DNA from: Brumimicrobium sp033722555
GTDB taxonomy: Bacteria; Bacteroidota; Bacteroidia; Flavobacteriales_D; Crocinitomicaceae
DNA length: 30,612 nucleotides
Assembly: GCA_033722555.1 (NCBI GenBank)
Contig: JAWVYS010000034.1
Location: forward strand, 1-30,612
Direction: 5' to 3'
Below, in pieces: positions 7,689-16,016 of this stretch. The number at the start of each line of letters is the position of its first letter. The first letter of the stretch is position 1. The notes under the pieces were generated by a model. That model searched no databases. It saw only the letters and a list, made by a program, of their open reading frames with translations, and was not told where the DNA came from. The position numbers were made by a program, and so were the translations under genes.

Positions 7689-9809
7689 ATGAAATACATT
7701 TTCCCCTTTATTTTACTTATTTGTTTTATCGGTCCAATCCACAGTCAGGAAGGAAACTGGTGTGGGTTTGATCCTATCTTGGAAGAGGAGATGCAAAGTA
7801 ATCCTCATTTTTTGGAGGAGATCGCTCATAAAATAGAGCAAATTCGCTTACAGGCAGCCCAGAACCCATCTTCTAAATCTGCTATTTACACAATTCCAGT
7901 TGTATTTCACATCATTCATGATGGAGGAGCAGGAAACATCTCCATGGAACAGATTCAGAGCGGACTGGATGTCATGAATGAAGATTTTGCAGCACTTAAC
8001 CTCGATGCCGGTCAGATTAGAAATACTTCCGACGCTCCGTTTGCACCGATACATGCTGACGTTCAGGTTGAGTTCAAACTTGCTAAAATTGATCCCGACG
8101 GTAATTGCACCAACGGTGTTCAAAGGAAATTTGCTCCGCAACTGACCAATAATGCAGGAGAAGACTGTAAATATTCCGCCAATGGTGGTCTGGATGCATG
8201 GCCAAACGATTCTTACCTGAATATTTGGGTGGTGAATTCCATTGGAGGCAGTGGAACAGGAACTACACTGGGATATGCTTATCTCCCCTATAATAATTGG
8301 GGTCCCGGTCATGGAATTTTGAATCGGCACGATCGTATAGGAAGAATAGGAACCGCAGCCAACAATGGAGGGAGAACGCTAACTCATGAAATGGGTCATA
8401 TTTGTGGTTTGTTTCATACCTTTCAGGACGGTTGCCATTCTTCGGATTGTAATTTTAGCGGTGATTATATTTGTGATACTCCTCCTGTGGCTGAAGCTAT
8501 CTGGGGCTGTCTTCCTTCCAACAATTCCTGTAATGATGTTCCTGTGAATGATTTTTATGGTCTGGACGCACTTGATATGAATGAAAATCATATGAGTTAC
8601 AATTCGTGCAGACTAATGTTTTCAGAAGGACAGAAAGCATTGATGCAGAATAATTTTGAGACTATATCAAATTTTGTTTCCCTTACCTCCTCTGCTAATT
8701 TAATTGCCACAGGAGTAAACGCACCTGAAGTGCTCTGTAAGGCAGATTTTGATGCCAATAAAACGGTGATCTGCCTCGGAGAAACTGTTGATTTTTCTGA
8801 TTTGTCATACCATGGAATTACGAGCCGGAGTTGGACTTTTCAGGGAGGTACACCGGCCACCTCAAACCTTCAAAATCCTTCCGTGATCTATAATACACCG
8901 GGTGTTTTTGAGGTTTCCCTTACCGTTTCTGACGGCAATAATTCGGCGACGGAAACCAAATCATTCTTCATTCATGTTTTGGGGAATTCAGTTCCATTGC
9001 CTTTTTATGAGAGTTTTGAGTCGGTAACTAGTCTTCCCGATCTTTTTTGGGTGACCAATAATTTCGGTAGCGATAACGCTTTTGAAATAGGTAATGTCGG
9101 ATTATCCGGAAGTAAAAGTGCTGCACTAATGAATTTCGATCAGCCCATAGGAGGCATGGATGAAATTATTTCTTCTCCGATCGACCTTTCCGGAGTTAGT
9201 GGTCAGATGACACTTTCTTTTCGCTATGCTTATCGCAAGAGACAAGCGGCCAATGAAGAATGGCTTCGGGTTTTCATTTCAAACAATTGCGGTGAGAACT
9301 GGGCTCAACGTAAAACGCTTAAAGGAGATCTCCTCGGAGAAATTATTGCCACTGATCCCTGGTTTCCCGGGAATGATAATGAATGGGTTACGGTTCATAT
9401 GACGAACGTTACAAGCGCATACTGGGTAAACGATTTCAGAGTCAAATTTCAGTTTGAAAATGATGGAGGAAACAATTTTTTCCTTGATAACATCAATATC
9501 TATGAAGGAGCTCCGTCAAATGATATAGTGTTGAGTGCAGGAGAACTTAATCCCCTGGAACAGCTAAGTATTTATCCAAATCCCGCCGATCAAACCATAC
9601 ATGTTTCTTTTAGTGCTTCCGAACAGAAAGAGGTAATCGTAAGCATTTTTAGCGCAGACGGAAGAGAAGTGCTCGCTCAAAAGGTGCTGGCTCAGTCCGG
9701 AAAAAACCTTGTGCTACTAGATGTATCTGCGTTATCCGAAGGTGTATATGTGATAAATATGCAAGGAGGAAAAGGAAGCCAAACGATTAGAAAAATAGTC
9801 ATTCATTAG
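7689..9809 (+). CDS. Secreted M43-type zinc metalloprotease with PKD and T9SS sorting domain (copy 1)
   Basis: A 706-residue secreted protease. A Sec signal peptide ends near HSQEG (about residue 20) and a short pro-region follows. The catalytic domain has the metzincin zinc site HEMGHxxGxxH with His233, Glu234, His237 and His243, and a Met-turn region HMSYNSCRLMF, as in the M43 (cytophagalysin/pappalysin) family. A PKD domain occupies about 350-430 and an Ig/jelly-roll-like MAM-type region about 437-610. The last 80 residues (YPNPADQ to RKIVIH) are a type A T9SS sorting domain, so the protein is probably exported across the outer membrane and released or anchored to the surface. The start is the ATG at 7689; an in-frame TTG at 7668 would spoil the signal peptide. 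A paralogue follows 104 bases downstream. Confidence 0.9.
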   Translation: MKYIFPFILLICFIGPIHSQEGNWCGFDPILEEEMQSNPHFLEEIAHKIEQIRLQAAQNPSSKSAIYTIPVVFHIIHDGGAGNISMEQIQSGLDVMNEDFAALNLDAGQIRNTSDAPFAPIHADVQVEFKLAKIDPDGNCTNGVQRKFAPQLTNNAGEDCKYSANGGLDAWPNDSYLNIWVVNSIGGSGTGTTLGYAYLPYNNWGPGHGILNRHDRIGRIGTAANNGGRTLTHEMGHICGLFHTFQDGCHSSDCNFSGDYICDTPPVAEAIWGCLPSNNSCNDVPVNDFYGLDALDMNENHMSYNSCRLMFSEGQKALMQNNFETISNFVSLTSSANLIATGVNAPEVLCKADFDANKTVICLGETVDFSDLSYHGITSRSWTFQGGTPATSNLQNPSVIYNTPGVFEVSLTVSDGNNSATETKSFFIHVLGNSVPLPFYESFESVTSLPDLFWVTNNFGSDNAFEIGNVGLSGSKSAALMNFDQPIGGMDEIISSPIDLSGVSGQMTLSFRYAYRKRQAANEEWLRVFISNNCGENWAQRKTLKGDLLGEIIATDPWFPGNDNEWVTVHMTNVTSAYWVNDFRVKFQFENDGGNNFFLDNINIYEGAPSNDIVLSAGELNPLEQLSIYPNPADQTIHVSFSASEQKEVIVSIFSADGREVLAQKVLAQSGKNLVLLDVSALSEGVYVINMQGGKGSQTIRKIVIH

Positions 9810-9913
9810 GTTGAAGGTGCATTTAATCAATAAATACAACCGTTTAAATAATGATTTTGGCATTTGCCTACATATAGTTTAATTTTATGAAGCTAAATAT
9901 ATAAAACCCGAAT

Positions 9914-12022
9914 ATGAAAAAAATATTATTTACACTTTCTGCCGCTATCGGACTTACTTTTTCCGTTTCCGCTCAGGAAGCATATCCTTGTCATACCGAC
10001 GAAAAGCATCAGGAATTTCTTGAGTCGCTTACACCGGCTGAAAGACAGGCCTATGAGGCAGATAGAATTGCCTATCAACAACAACTTCAGAATTTCATTC
10101 AGGCCCACCCTGAACTAGCCACAAATTCAGGCGCAAGAGCTGTACAGTATACCATACCGGTAGTATTCCACATTATACATGCGGGTGGTCCTGAGAATAT
10201 ATCCGATGCTCAGATTGAAGACTGTATCCGAATCATGAACGATGATTATCAGAAACTAAACGCTGATGCTGCTAACGTTCAGTCGGAGTTTCTTCCTATT
10301 GTAGCTGATGCTGAAATTGAGTTTAAGCTTGCTAAGCGTGATCCGAACGGTAACTGTCACAATGGAATTACACGTACCTACTCCACCCTCACATACGGCG
10401 GTAGTGGAAATGACAGAGTTTCTGTAGTACAGAATGAACACGGCAATTGGCCGGGAGATGAATACTTGAATGTCTTCGTAGCGGGAGATATAGGTGGAGC
10501 AGCAGGATACACTTTCCGCCCTTCTAACTGGGTGGGTTCCGGAATGGGTAATGGAATACATGTATTACATAACTACGTAGGAAGTATCGGAACATCATCT
10601 GTAGGAACAAGCAGAACAATGACTCATGAAGCAGGACACTGGTTTGATCTTCCACACACCTGGGGAAACAGCAATAATCCCGGTGTTTCTACGAATTGTA
10701 ATGAAGATGATGGAATAAATGATACTCCGAATACAATTGGCTGGACAAGCTGTAATTTACAGGGAGCAACGTGTAATTCAGGCAAAGACAATGTTGAAAA
10801 TTACATGGAATATTCCTACTGTTCCAAAATGTTTACGTTGGGGCAAAAAGCAAGAATGCACGCCGCGCTTAACTCAAGCGTAGGAGGTCGAAGTAACCTG
10901 CATACAACACAAAACCTGAACAATACGGGTGTAAACGAACCTGAGACAATGTGCAAGGCAAACTTTGGTGCTGACCAGCTGGTTGTTTGTCCCGGACAGG
11001 CTGTAACATTTACAGATTATTCTTATCATGGTCCAACGGGATGGCAATGGACTTTTCCCGGTGGAATGCCTTCTGCTTCTACGGATCAGAATCCAACGAT
11101 TGTCTATAATACACCCGGTGTGTATGAGGTTACGCTAACAGCAACCGATGGAACCATCTCTGATTCTGAGACAAAAACAGCTTATATACGTGTTCTGGAT
11201 GAAAGCGTAGTTCTTCCTTTCGTCGAAGGATTTGAATCTTATTCAAGCCTTTCTTCGTCGCCATGGTTTGTTGAGAATCCAAGCGGTAATGGATTCATCA
11301 TGGAAAATAATATAGGTCATACAGGCACCAAGAGCGTACGATTAAACAACTTTGGTCAGCCTGCAGGAAATGTAGATAATTTGATCTCAAGTCCTGTGGA
11401 CCTTTCTTCGATTACCAGTGAAGTAACACTGTCTTTCAGATATGCTTACAGAAACAGATCGTCTGCAAATGAGGAATGGTTAAGAGTATTTATCTCAAAT
11501 GATTGTGGAGCCAACTGGGCACAACGTAAAACATTGAAAGGTGCAAATCTGGGTGATATTACAGCAACGAGTTCATGGCAGCCGAGTTCTCAGGACGACT
11601 GGACAACAGTTCACATGTCTAACGTTACAAGTTCTTACTGGACGGATAACTTCCGTGTGAGGTTTGAATTTGAGGCAGACGGAGGAAACAATTTCTTCCT
11701 GGATGATATCAATATTTATTCAGGAAGTTCGGCAAACGATCCGCTTTCTGTTTATGAAGAAGGAGCTGAACTTACAGGGTTTGAGGTTTATCCGAATCCT
11801 GCGACTGATGAGGCAAATGTAGTATTCCATGTGAAAAGCCTTCAAGCTGCAAAAGTAGAAGTTTTGAACGCTATGGGACAGGTTGTAAATGTCATGAACA
11901 TAATGGCAGAGACCGGTAGAAACCTCGTGATGCTCGACACAGAAGGAATTCAGTCAGGTATCTACCTGGTTAGAGTTACTACCAACGGTTCTCAGCAGGT
12001 GAAAAGACTTGTGATCCGATAG
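9914..12022 (+). CDS. Secreted M43-type zinc metalloprotease with PKD and T9SS sorting domain (copy 2)
   Basis: A 702-residue paralogue of the upstream gene with the same layout: signal peptide (KKILFTLSAAIGLTFSVSAQ), a longer charged pro-region (about 20-75), catalytic domain, PKD domain from about 347, MAM-type jelly-roll region, and a type A T9SS sorting domain from about 623 ending VKRLVIR. The zinc site has His238, Glu239, His242 and His248. The residue at the usual metzincin Gly position is Asp245 (HWFDLPH); M43 members often vary there. The Met-turn region is ENYMEYSYCSKMF. Likely roles are extracellular protein breakdown for nutrition or maturation of surface proteins. A terminator follows. 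Confidence 0.9.
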   Translation: MKKILFTLSAAIGLTFSVSAQEAYPCHTDEKHQEFLESLTPAERQAYEADRIAYQQQLQNFIQAHPELATNSGARAVQYTIPVVFHIIHAGGPENISDAQIEDCIRIMNDDYQKLNADAANVQSEFLPIVADAEIEFKLAKRDPNGNCHNGITRTYSTLTYGGSGNDRVSVVQNEHGNWPGDEYLNVFVAGDIGGAAGYTFRPSNWVGSGMGNGIHVLHNYVGSIGTSSVGTSRTMTHEAGHWFDLPHTWGNSNNPGVSTNCNEDDGINDTPNTIGWTSCNLQGATCNSGKDNVENYMEYSYCSKMFTLGQKARMHAALNSSVGGRSNLHTTQNLNNTGVNEPETMCKANFGADQLVVCPGQAVTFTDYSYHGPTGWQWTFPGGMPSASTDQNPTIVYNTPGVYEVTLTATDGTISDSETKTAYIRVLDESVVLPFVEGFESYSSLSSSPWFVENPSGNGFIMENNIGHTGTKSVRLNNFGQPAGNVDNLISSPVDLSSITSEVTLSFRYAYRNRSSANEEWLRVFISNDCGANWAQRKTLKGANLGDITATSSWQPSSQDDWTTVHMSNVTSSYWTDNFRVRFEFEADGGNNFFLDDINIYSGSSANDPLSVYEEGAELTGFEVYPNPATDEANVVFHVKSLQAAKVEVLNAMGQVVNVMNIMAETGRNLVMLDTEGIQSGIYLVRVTTNGSQQVKRLVIR

Positions 12023-12045
12023 ATCAACTTAAAATAATTTGATTG

Positions 12046-12075
12046 AAGCGAGTGGAAATATTCACTCGCTTTTTT
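12046..12075 (+). terminator. Terminator after the second M43 protease gene
   Basis: A nine-bp perfect stem, AAGCGAGTG (12046-12054) with CACTCGCTT (12063-12071), an eight-base loop, and six or more T residues continuing to 12075. It separates the protease genes from lysS. Confidence 0.8.
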
Positions 12076-12135
12076 CTTGTTACAGATATTCGAGGATTTT
12101 ACTATCAAACTTATAAAAGACTGCTGCTTAATCTT

Positions 12136-12143
12136 TATCTTTG
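12136..12143 (+). promoter_or_regulatory. -7 box of the lysS promoter
   Basis: TATCTTTG matches TAnnTTTG exactly and lies 32 bases before the ATG at 12176. No good -33 TTTG is visible 19 bases upstream. Its position shows that the open frame upstream of 12176 is not coding. Confidence 0.55.
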
Positions 12144-12175
12144 CCCCTTCAAAGCAATTTAAAAACAATCTAGGA

Positions 12176-13882
12176 ATGAGTACAGCTTCACTTTCTGATC
12201 AGGAGATTTTGAGAAGAGAAACCCTGCAAAAACTGCGTAACTACGGGATCGAGCCATATCCGGCTGCACTTTTCCCCGTTTCACATAAATCCCTGGATAT
12301 TGAGGAGAATTATCAGGAAGGATTGGAAGTAACGATTGCAGGAAGGCTTATGCGCCGAAAGATTCAAGGTAAAGCTTCATTCGGTGAACTTCAGGATGAG
12401 AAAGGCAGGGTGCAGGTCTATTTTAATCGTGACGAACTCTGCCCGGATGAGGATAAAGGCATGTACAACGATGTTTTTAAGAAAATGCTTCATCTCGGTG
12501 ATTTTATCGGTGTCAAGGGAACATTATTTAAGACACAGGTAGGTGAGATAACTGTAATGGTGAAAGAATTTACCATGCTTTCGAAGGCTCTCAAGCCGTT
12601 GCCCTTACCAAAAACCGATGCCGACGGAAATGTACATGACGCTTTTACGGATCCCGAACAGCGCTACAGACAACGTTATGTTGATCTTGTTGTGAATCCG
12701 CATGTGAAAGAAACTTTCCTTAAAAGGAGTAAAACAATGAATGCAATGCGGGAGTTCTTTAACTCCAAAGGATATATCGAGGTGGAAACCCCTATTTTAC
12801 AGCCTATCCCGGGCGGCGCTGCGGCACGACCATTCGTTACCCACCATAACGCCCTGGACATACCATTATACCTGAGAATTGCCAATGAGCTCTATCTTAA
12901 GAGGTTGATTGTTGGTGGATTTGAAGGAGTTTATGAATTTGCAAAGGATTTCAGGAATGAGGGTATGGACAGAACACATAATCCGGAATTTACTGTCATG
13001 GAGATCTACGTGGCTTATAAAGATTACAACTGGATGATGGAGTTCACCGAACAAATGATAGAAAAGGTTGCAATGGATGTGTGCGGTTCGACAGAAATTA
13101 AAGTGGGTGATAAGAATATTTCACTGAAGGCACCTTTCAGGAGAGTTACCATGCGACAGGCAATCATTGAGTTTACAGGTTTTGATATCAAAAACAAGTC
13201 GGAAGATGAATTAAGAAAGGCTTGTCGGGATATGAAAATTGAGGTGGATGAAACAATGGGTGTTGGTAAGTTGATCGATGAGATTTTTGGTGAGAAATGC
13301 GAAGGAAAGTATATCCAGCCTACCTTTATTATCGATTACCCAAAGGAAATGTCCCCCTTGTGTAAGCAACACAGAAACGATCCTTCCCTTACAGAAAGGT
13401 TTGAATTAATGATCAACGGTAAAGAAGTAGCAAATGCTTACTCAGAGCTCAATGATCCTATCGAACAACGTGCAAGATTTGAAGAACAGCTTAAACTCTC
13501 AGAGAAAGGTGACGATGAAGCCATGTTTATCGACCAGGACTTTTTGCGAGCGCTGGAATACGGAATGCCTCCTACCTCAGGAATGGGGATAGGAATCGAC
13601 CGCCTTGTTATGCTTCTTACCAACAACAGCTCTATACAGGAGGTTCTGTTTTTCCCGCAAATGAAACCTGAGAAGTTTGAAACCGGAGGGCCTGCCCTGA
13701 ACGAAAACGAACAACTAATTTTCGACCTGCTTCAAAAGGAAGAGAAAATGTCGCTTGAGGAACTCAGGGATAAATCCGGACTGAGTAACAAGCAGTGGGA
13801 TAAAGGGTTGAAAGGTTTGAGAAAACATGAACTTATCAAGGTAGAAAAAGAAGGTGAGAATCTTTTTGTCGAGATGATATAA
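12176..13882 (+). CDS. lysS: Lysyl-tRNA synthetase, class II
   Basis: Charges tRNA-Lys with lysine. From the ATG at 12176 it has 568 residues. The N-terminal OB-fold anticodon-binding domain (about 45-150, with GRLMRRKIQGKASFGELQD) is followed by the class II catalytic core: motif 2 in FRNEGMDRTHNPEFT and motif 3 in SGMGIGIDRLVMLLTN. After the usual end of LysRS (FFPQMKPE) there is an extra tail of about 70 residues, predicted helical and winged-helix-like, ending VEKEGENLFVEMI. I recall similar tails in other Bacteroidetes LysRS, but could not check. The frame is open for 33 more codons upstream, but a promoter box lies there, so the later ATG is the start. Confidence 0.95.
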   Translation: MSTASLSDQEILRRETLQKLRNYGIEPYPAALFPVSHKSLDIEENYQEGLEVTIAGRLMRRKIQGKASFGELQDEKGRVQVYFNRDELCPDEDKGMYNDVFKKMLHLGDFIGVKGTLFKTQVGEITVMVKEFTMLSKALKPLPLPKTDADGNVHDAFTDPEQRYRQRYVDLVVNPHVKETFLKRSKTMNAMREFFNSKGYIEVETPILQPIPGGAAARPFVTHHNALDIPLYLRIANELYLKRLIVGGFEGVYEFAKDFRNEGMDRTHNPEFTVMEIYVAYKDYNWMMEFTEQMIEKVAMDVCGSTEIKVGDKNISLKAPFRRVTMRQAIIEFTGFDIKNKSEDELRKACRDMKIEVDETMGVGKLIDEIFGEKCEGKYIQPTFIIDYPKEMSPLCKQHRNDPSLTERFELMINGKEVANAYSELNDPIEQRARFEEQLKLSEKGDDEAMFIDQDFLRALEYGMPPTSGMGIGIDRLVMLLTNNSSIQEVLFFPQMKPEKFETGGPALNENEQLIFDLLQKEEKMSLEELRDKSGLSNKQWDKGLKGLRKHELIKVEKEGENLFVEMI

Positions 13883-13963
13883 AACTGTTCCGGAAAGTGT
13901 TCCGTAGGAGTTTTACCCCCTTTAAATTCTTCATATATTCATGTCCGGTCAGCAAATAATGAC

Positions 13964-13971
13964 TAATTTTG
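13964..13971 (+). promoter_or_regulatory. -7 box of the cytochrome oxidase assembly operon
   Basis: TAATTTTG matches TAnnTTTG exactly and lies 23 bases before the ATG of the heme O synthase gene at 13995. No convincing TTTG is present at the -33 position, so this rests on one element. Confidence 0.5.
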
Positions 13972-13994
13972 GCTCGTTCGAAGATTGATCATTA

Positions 13995-14894
13995 ATGATA
14001 CAATCTGCGGTCGAAAACAGCGAGATGAATATTGCTCAGAAAATCAAAGATTACATGCTGTTTACGAAGTTTCGGCTTTCGTTTTCAGTAATAATTTCCG
14101 CACTCTCCGGATTTCTTTTTGCTGGTGGTGGATCATGGAAAGAAGCCACTTATCTGCTTGTAGGTGGAATCCTGGTTACAGCTGCCAGCAATGGCACGAA
14201 CCAGATTTTGGAGAAGAATCTTGATATCATGATGAATCGCACGAAGAATCGCCCCTTACCCAAAGGGAATATGGGAATGTTCGAGGCTTTTTTTGTGGTT
14301 GTAATTAGCCTTGTTGCAGGTTCCTGGATGCTCTGGCAGCTCAACGCAAACTCCATGATGCTTGGGCTTATTGCTTACATTTCATATGCCTTTGTTTATA
14401 CTCCTTTAAAACGTGTTACCCCCTGGGCAGTGATCGTAGGAGCTTTTCCCGGTGCAATTCCTCCCATGCTTGGAGCTATAGCGGTAACCAATGAGTTTGG
14501 ACCAATGCCAGGAGCTCTTTTCTTTGTTCAGTTTGTTTGGCAACTTCCCCATTTTTGGGCAATTGCATGGATATCACATGAAGACTATCAAAAGGCAGGT
14601 TTTTATTTGCTGCCCTCAGGCTCCGGGAAGAGCAAAACATCTGCATTCCGAATTGCCTTTTCTGCACTGATGCTTATTCCTTTTTCCCTTTTTCCTTGGG
14701 TGCTGGATCTGGTGGGTATTTTTAGCGTGTTGGCCGTTTCGGTTTTGGGACTGTTATTTTTCCTGATCGCCTACAAATTATACCTCACCCTGGAAGATAA
14801 GGATGCGAAGAAATTGATGTTTGCCTCCTTTATTTATCTTCCGCTGGTGCAATTTGTATATGTAATTGACAAATATTTCTTTTTCAACGGTTAG
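13995..14894 (+). CDS. ctaB: Heme O synthase (protoheme IX farnesyltransferase)
   Basis: A UbiA-family integral membrane prenyltransferase that adds a farnesyl group to heme b to make heme O, the precursor of heme A for aa3-type oxidases. It has 299 residues and about nine membrane helices. The first Asp-rich motif region is in NGTNQILEKNLDIMMNRTKN (about 75-94) followed by RPLP, where Asn and Asp bind the prenyl diphosphate through magnesium. A second conserved loop has YTPLKRVTPWAVIVGAFPGA. Heme A synthase (ctaA) is not in the window. The gene opens an operon of oxidase genes. A second Met at codon 11 (14025) is an alternative start. Confidence 0.93.
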   Translation: MIQSAVENSEMNIAQKIKDYMLFTKFRLSFSVIISALSGFLFAGGGSWKEATYLLVGGILVTAASNGTNQILEKNLDIMMNRTKNRPLPKGNMGMFEAFFVVVISLVAGSWMLWQLNANSMMLGLIAYISYAFVYTPLKRVTPWAVIVGAFPGAIPPMLGAIAVTNEFGPMPGALFFVQFVWQLPHFWAIAWISHEDYQKAGFYLLPSGSGKSKTSAFRIAFSALMLIPFSLFPWVLDLVGIFSVLAVSVLGLLFFLIAYKLYLTLEDKDAKKLMFASFIYLPLVQFVYVIDKYFFFNG

Positions 14895-14942
14895 GAAGAG
14901 AAATTTTGTCTGAAGGTTGTTTAGATTGAAAATGATTGAAAA

Positions 14943-15995
14943 ATGAAAGATAAATTTGAGAAATCTTATTCTCCCGAGGTCGTAGAGAAAACCAAGAAGA
15001 ATCTCGTTTGGGTAACGGTTTTCAGTATCACGATGTTGTTCGCTGGATTTACGTCAGCCTACATTGTGTCAATGGGAGATAGTTTCTGGATCAAAATAGA
15101 CCTGCCTGATGCATTTTATATCAGTACGGTTCTTATTGTTGTGAGCAGTATTACCTTGTGGCTTGGTTTGAAGTCAGCCAAAGCAAAAAAGACCGGCTCA
15201 ACGAGGATATACATTCTGACAACCCTGTTTCTTGGGATATTGTTCGCCATATTCCAGTTTATGGGTTATCAAAAGTTGGTGGAGCGCGGAGCCCACTGGG
15301 TGTCTCGGATTATCGTAAGCGACGGACGCTACGGAGATTATTATGAGATTAAGAAAGACGGGGCATTTCTCGAGGTTATAAATAATCAGTATGCATACAA
15401 AGGTGAAGTTTTAAAGGGAGAAGAACTGGATGACTTACAGTCTTTTGCCGGTCAGTTTTTAACCAAGGAACGCAACAATCTCGATGGCATTGAATATGGT
15501 GATTACATCCTTTATTACAAGGGCGAACCGGTTTCGCTTGTCAACGGTCAGTTCTTTTTACCCAACGGCGATCCGATTGAGCTCCTTGATTATGAACGAC
15601 TCGTTTTTCTTGCGAGAAATATAGTGGACAATAGGGCTGATTTTTTCATGAAAGGTGAGATGGGGAAAGATTTTAAACTCCTTTATAATGGGAAAGAATT
15701 AGATTATAAGAACAGGAAGTTATATTTGAATGGTCAGGAGCTACCTACGAATTATCAGAACAAGTTATTGCGCGGTAACAAAGATACAAGTACGGCTTAT
15801 TTTTACATTATAACTGTGCTGCATTTGCTACATGTTTTGGCAGGGGTTATATGGCTACTGATAATGACAAAACGTTCATTTACAGGAGAGATAGTTGAAA
15901 AAAACGCGATGTCTCTCAAGGCCGGTTCAATATTCTGGCACTTTTTAGGTGTTTTATGGATATATTTATTACTATTTTTGGTTTTTATTCATTAA
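14943..15995 (+). CDS. Cytochrome c oxidase subunit III-like protein with a three-repeat soluble insertion
   Basis: A subunit III homologue. Helices lie at about 21-45, 57-78, 88-108, 284-308 and 326-349, with family features TSAYIVS, AIFQFMGYQ, LHLLHVLAGVIWLL and GSIFWHFLGVLWIYLLLFL. Between the third and fourth of these is a soluble insertion of about 165 residues (115-280), facing one side of the membrane. It contains three related units of about 55 residues, with Gly140, Gly194 and Gly250 at equivalent positions and a recurring Y-x-I/L-x-x-x-G pattern. The corresponding Flavobacteria subunit is, as I recall it, only about 195 residues with no such insertion. It is probably a structural part of a caa3- or aa3-type oxidase together with the next gene. 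Confidence 0.85.
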   Translation: MKDKFEKSYSPEVVEKTKKNLVWVTVFSITMLFAGFTSAYIVSMGDSFWIKIDLPDAFYISTVLIVVSSITLWLGLKSAKAKKTGSTRIYILTTLFLGILFAIFQFMGYQKLVERGAHWVSRIIVSDGRYGDYYEIKKDGAFLEVINNQYAYKGEVLKGEELDDLQSFAGQFLTKERNNLDGIEYGDYILYYKGEPVSLVNGQFFLPNGDPIELLDYERLVFLARNIVDNRADFFMKGEMGKDFKLLYNGKELDYKNRKLYLNGQELPTNYQNKLLRGNKDTSTAYFYIITVLHLLHVLAGVIWLLIMTKRSFTGEIVEKNAMSLKAGSIFWHFLGVLWIYLLLFLVFIH

Positions 15996-16016
15996 ACTTG
16001 CAAAAAACTCTTAACA

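Noticed and set aside
7848..8330. Minus-strand frame of 160 codons opposite the first protease gene
   Set aside because: Its translation shows no known motif, and the plus strand encodes a clear protease catalytic domain.
9810..9913. Promoter for the second M43 protease in the 104-base gap
   Set aside because: TTTG and near-matches such as TGATTTTG are present, but none has both the right box and spacing; the gene may be read through from the first copy.
12077..12175. Upstream in-frame extension of lysS by 33 codons
   Set aside because: A -7 box TATCTTTG lies at 12136-12143 and the added sequence is unlike LysRS; the ATG at 12176 gives a normal N terminus.
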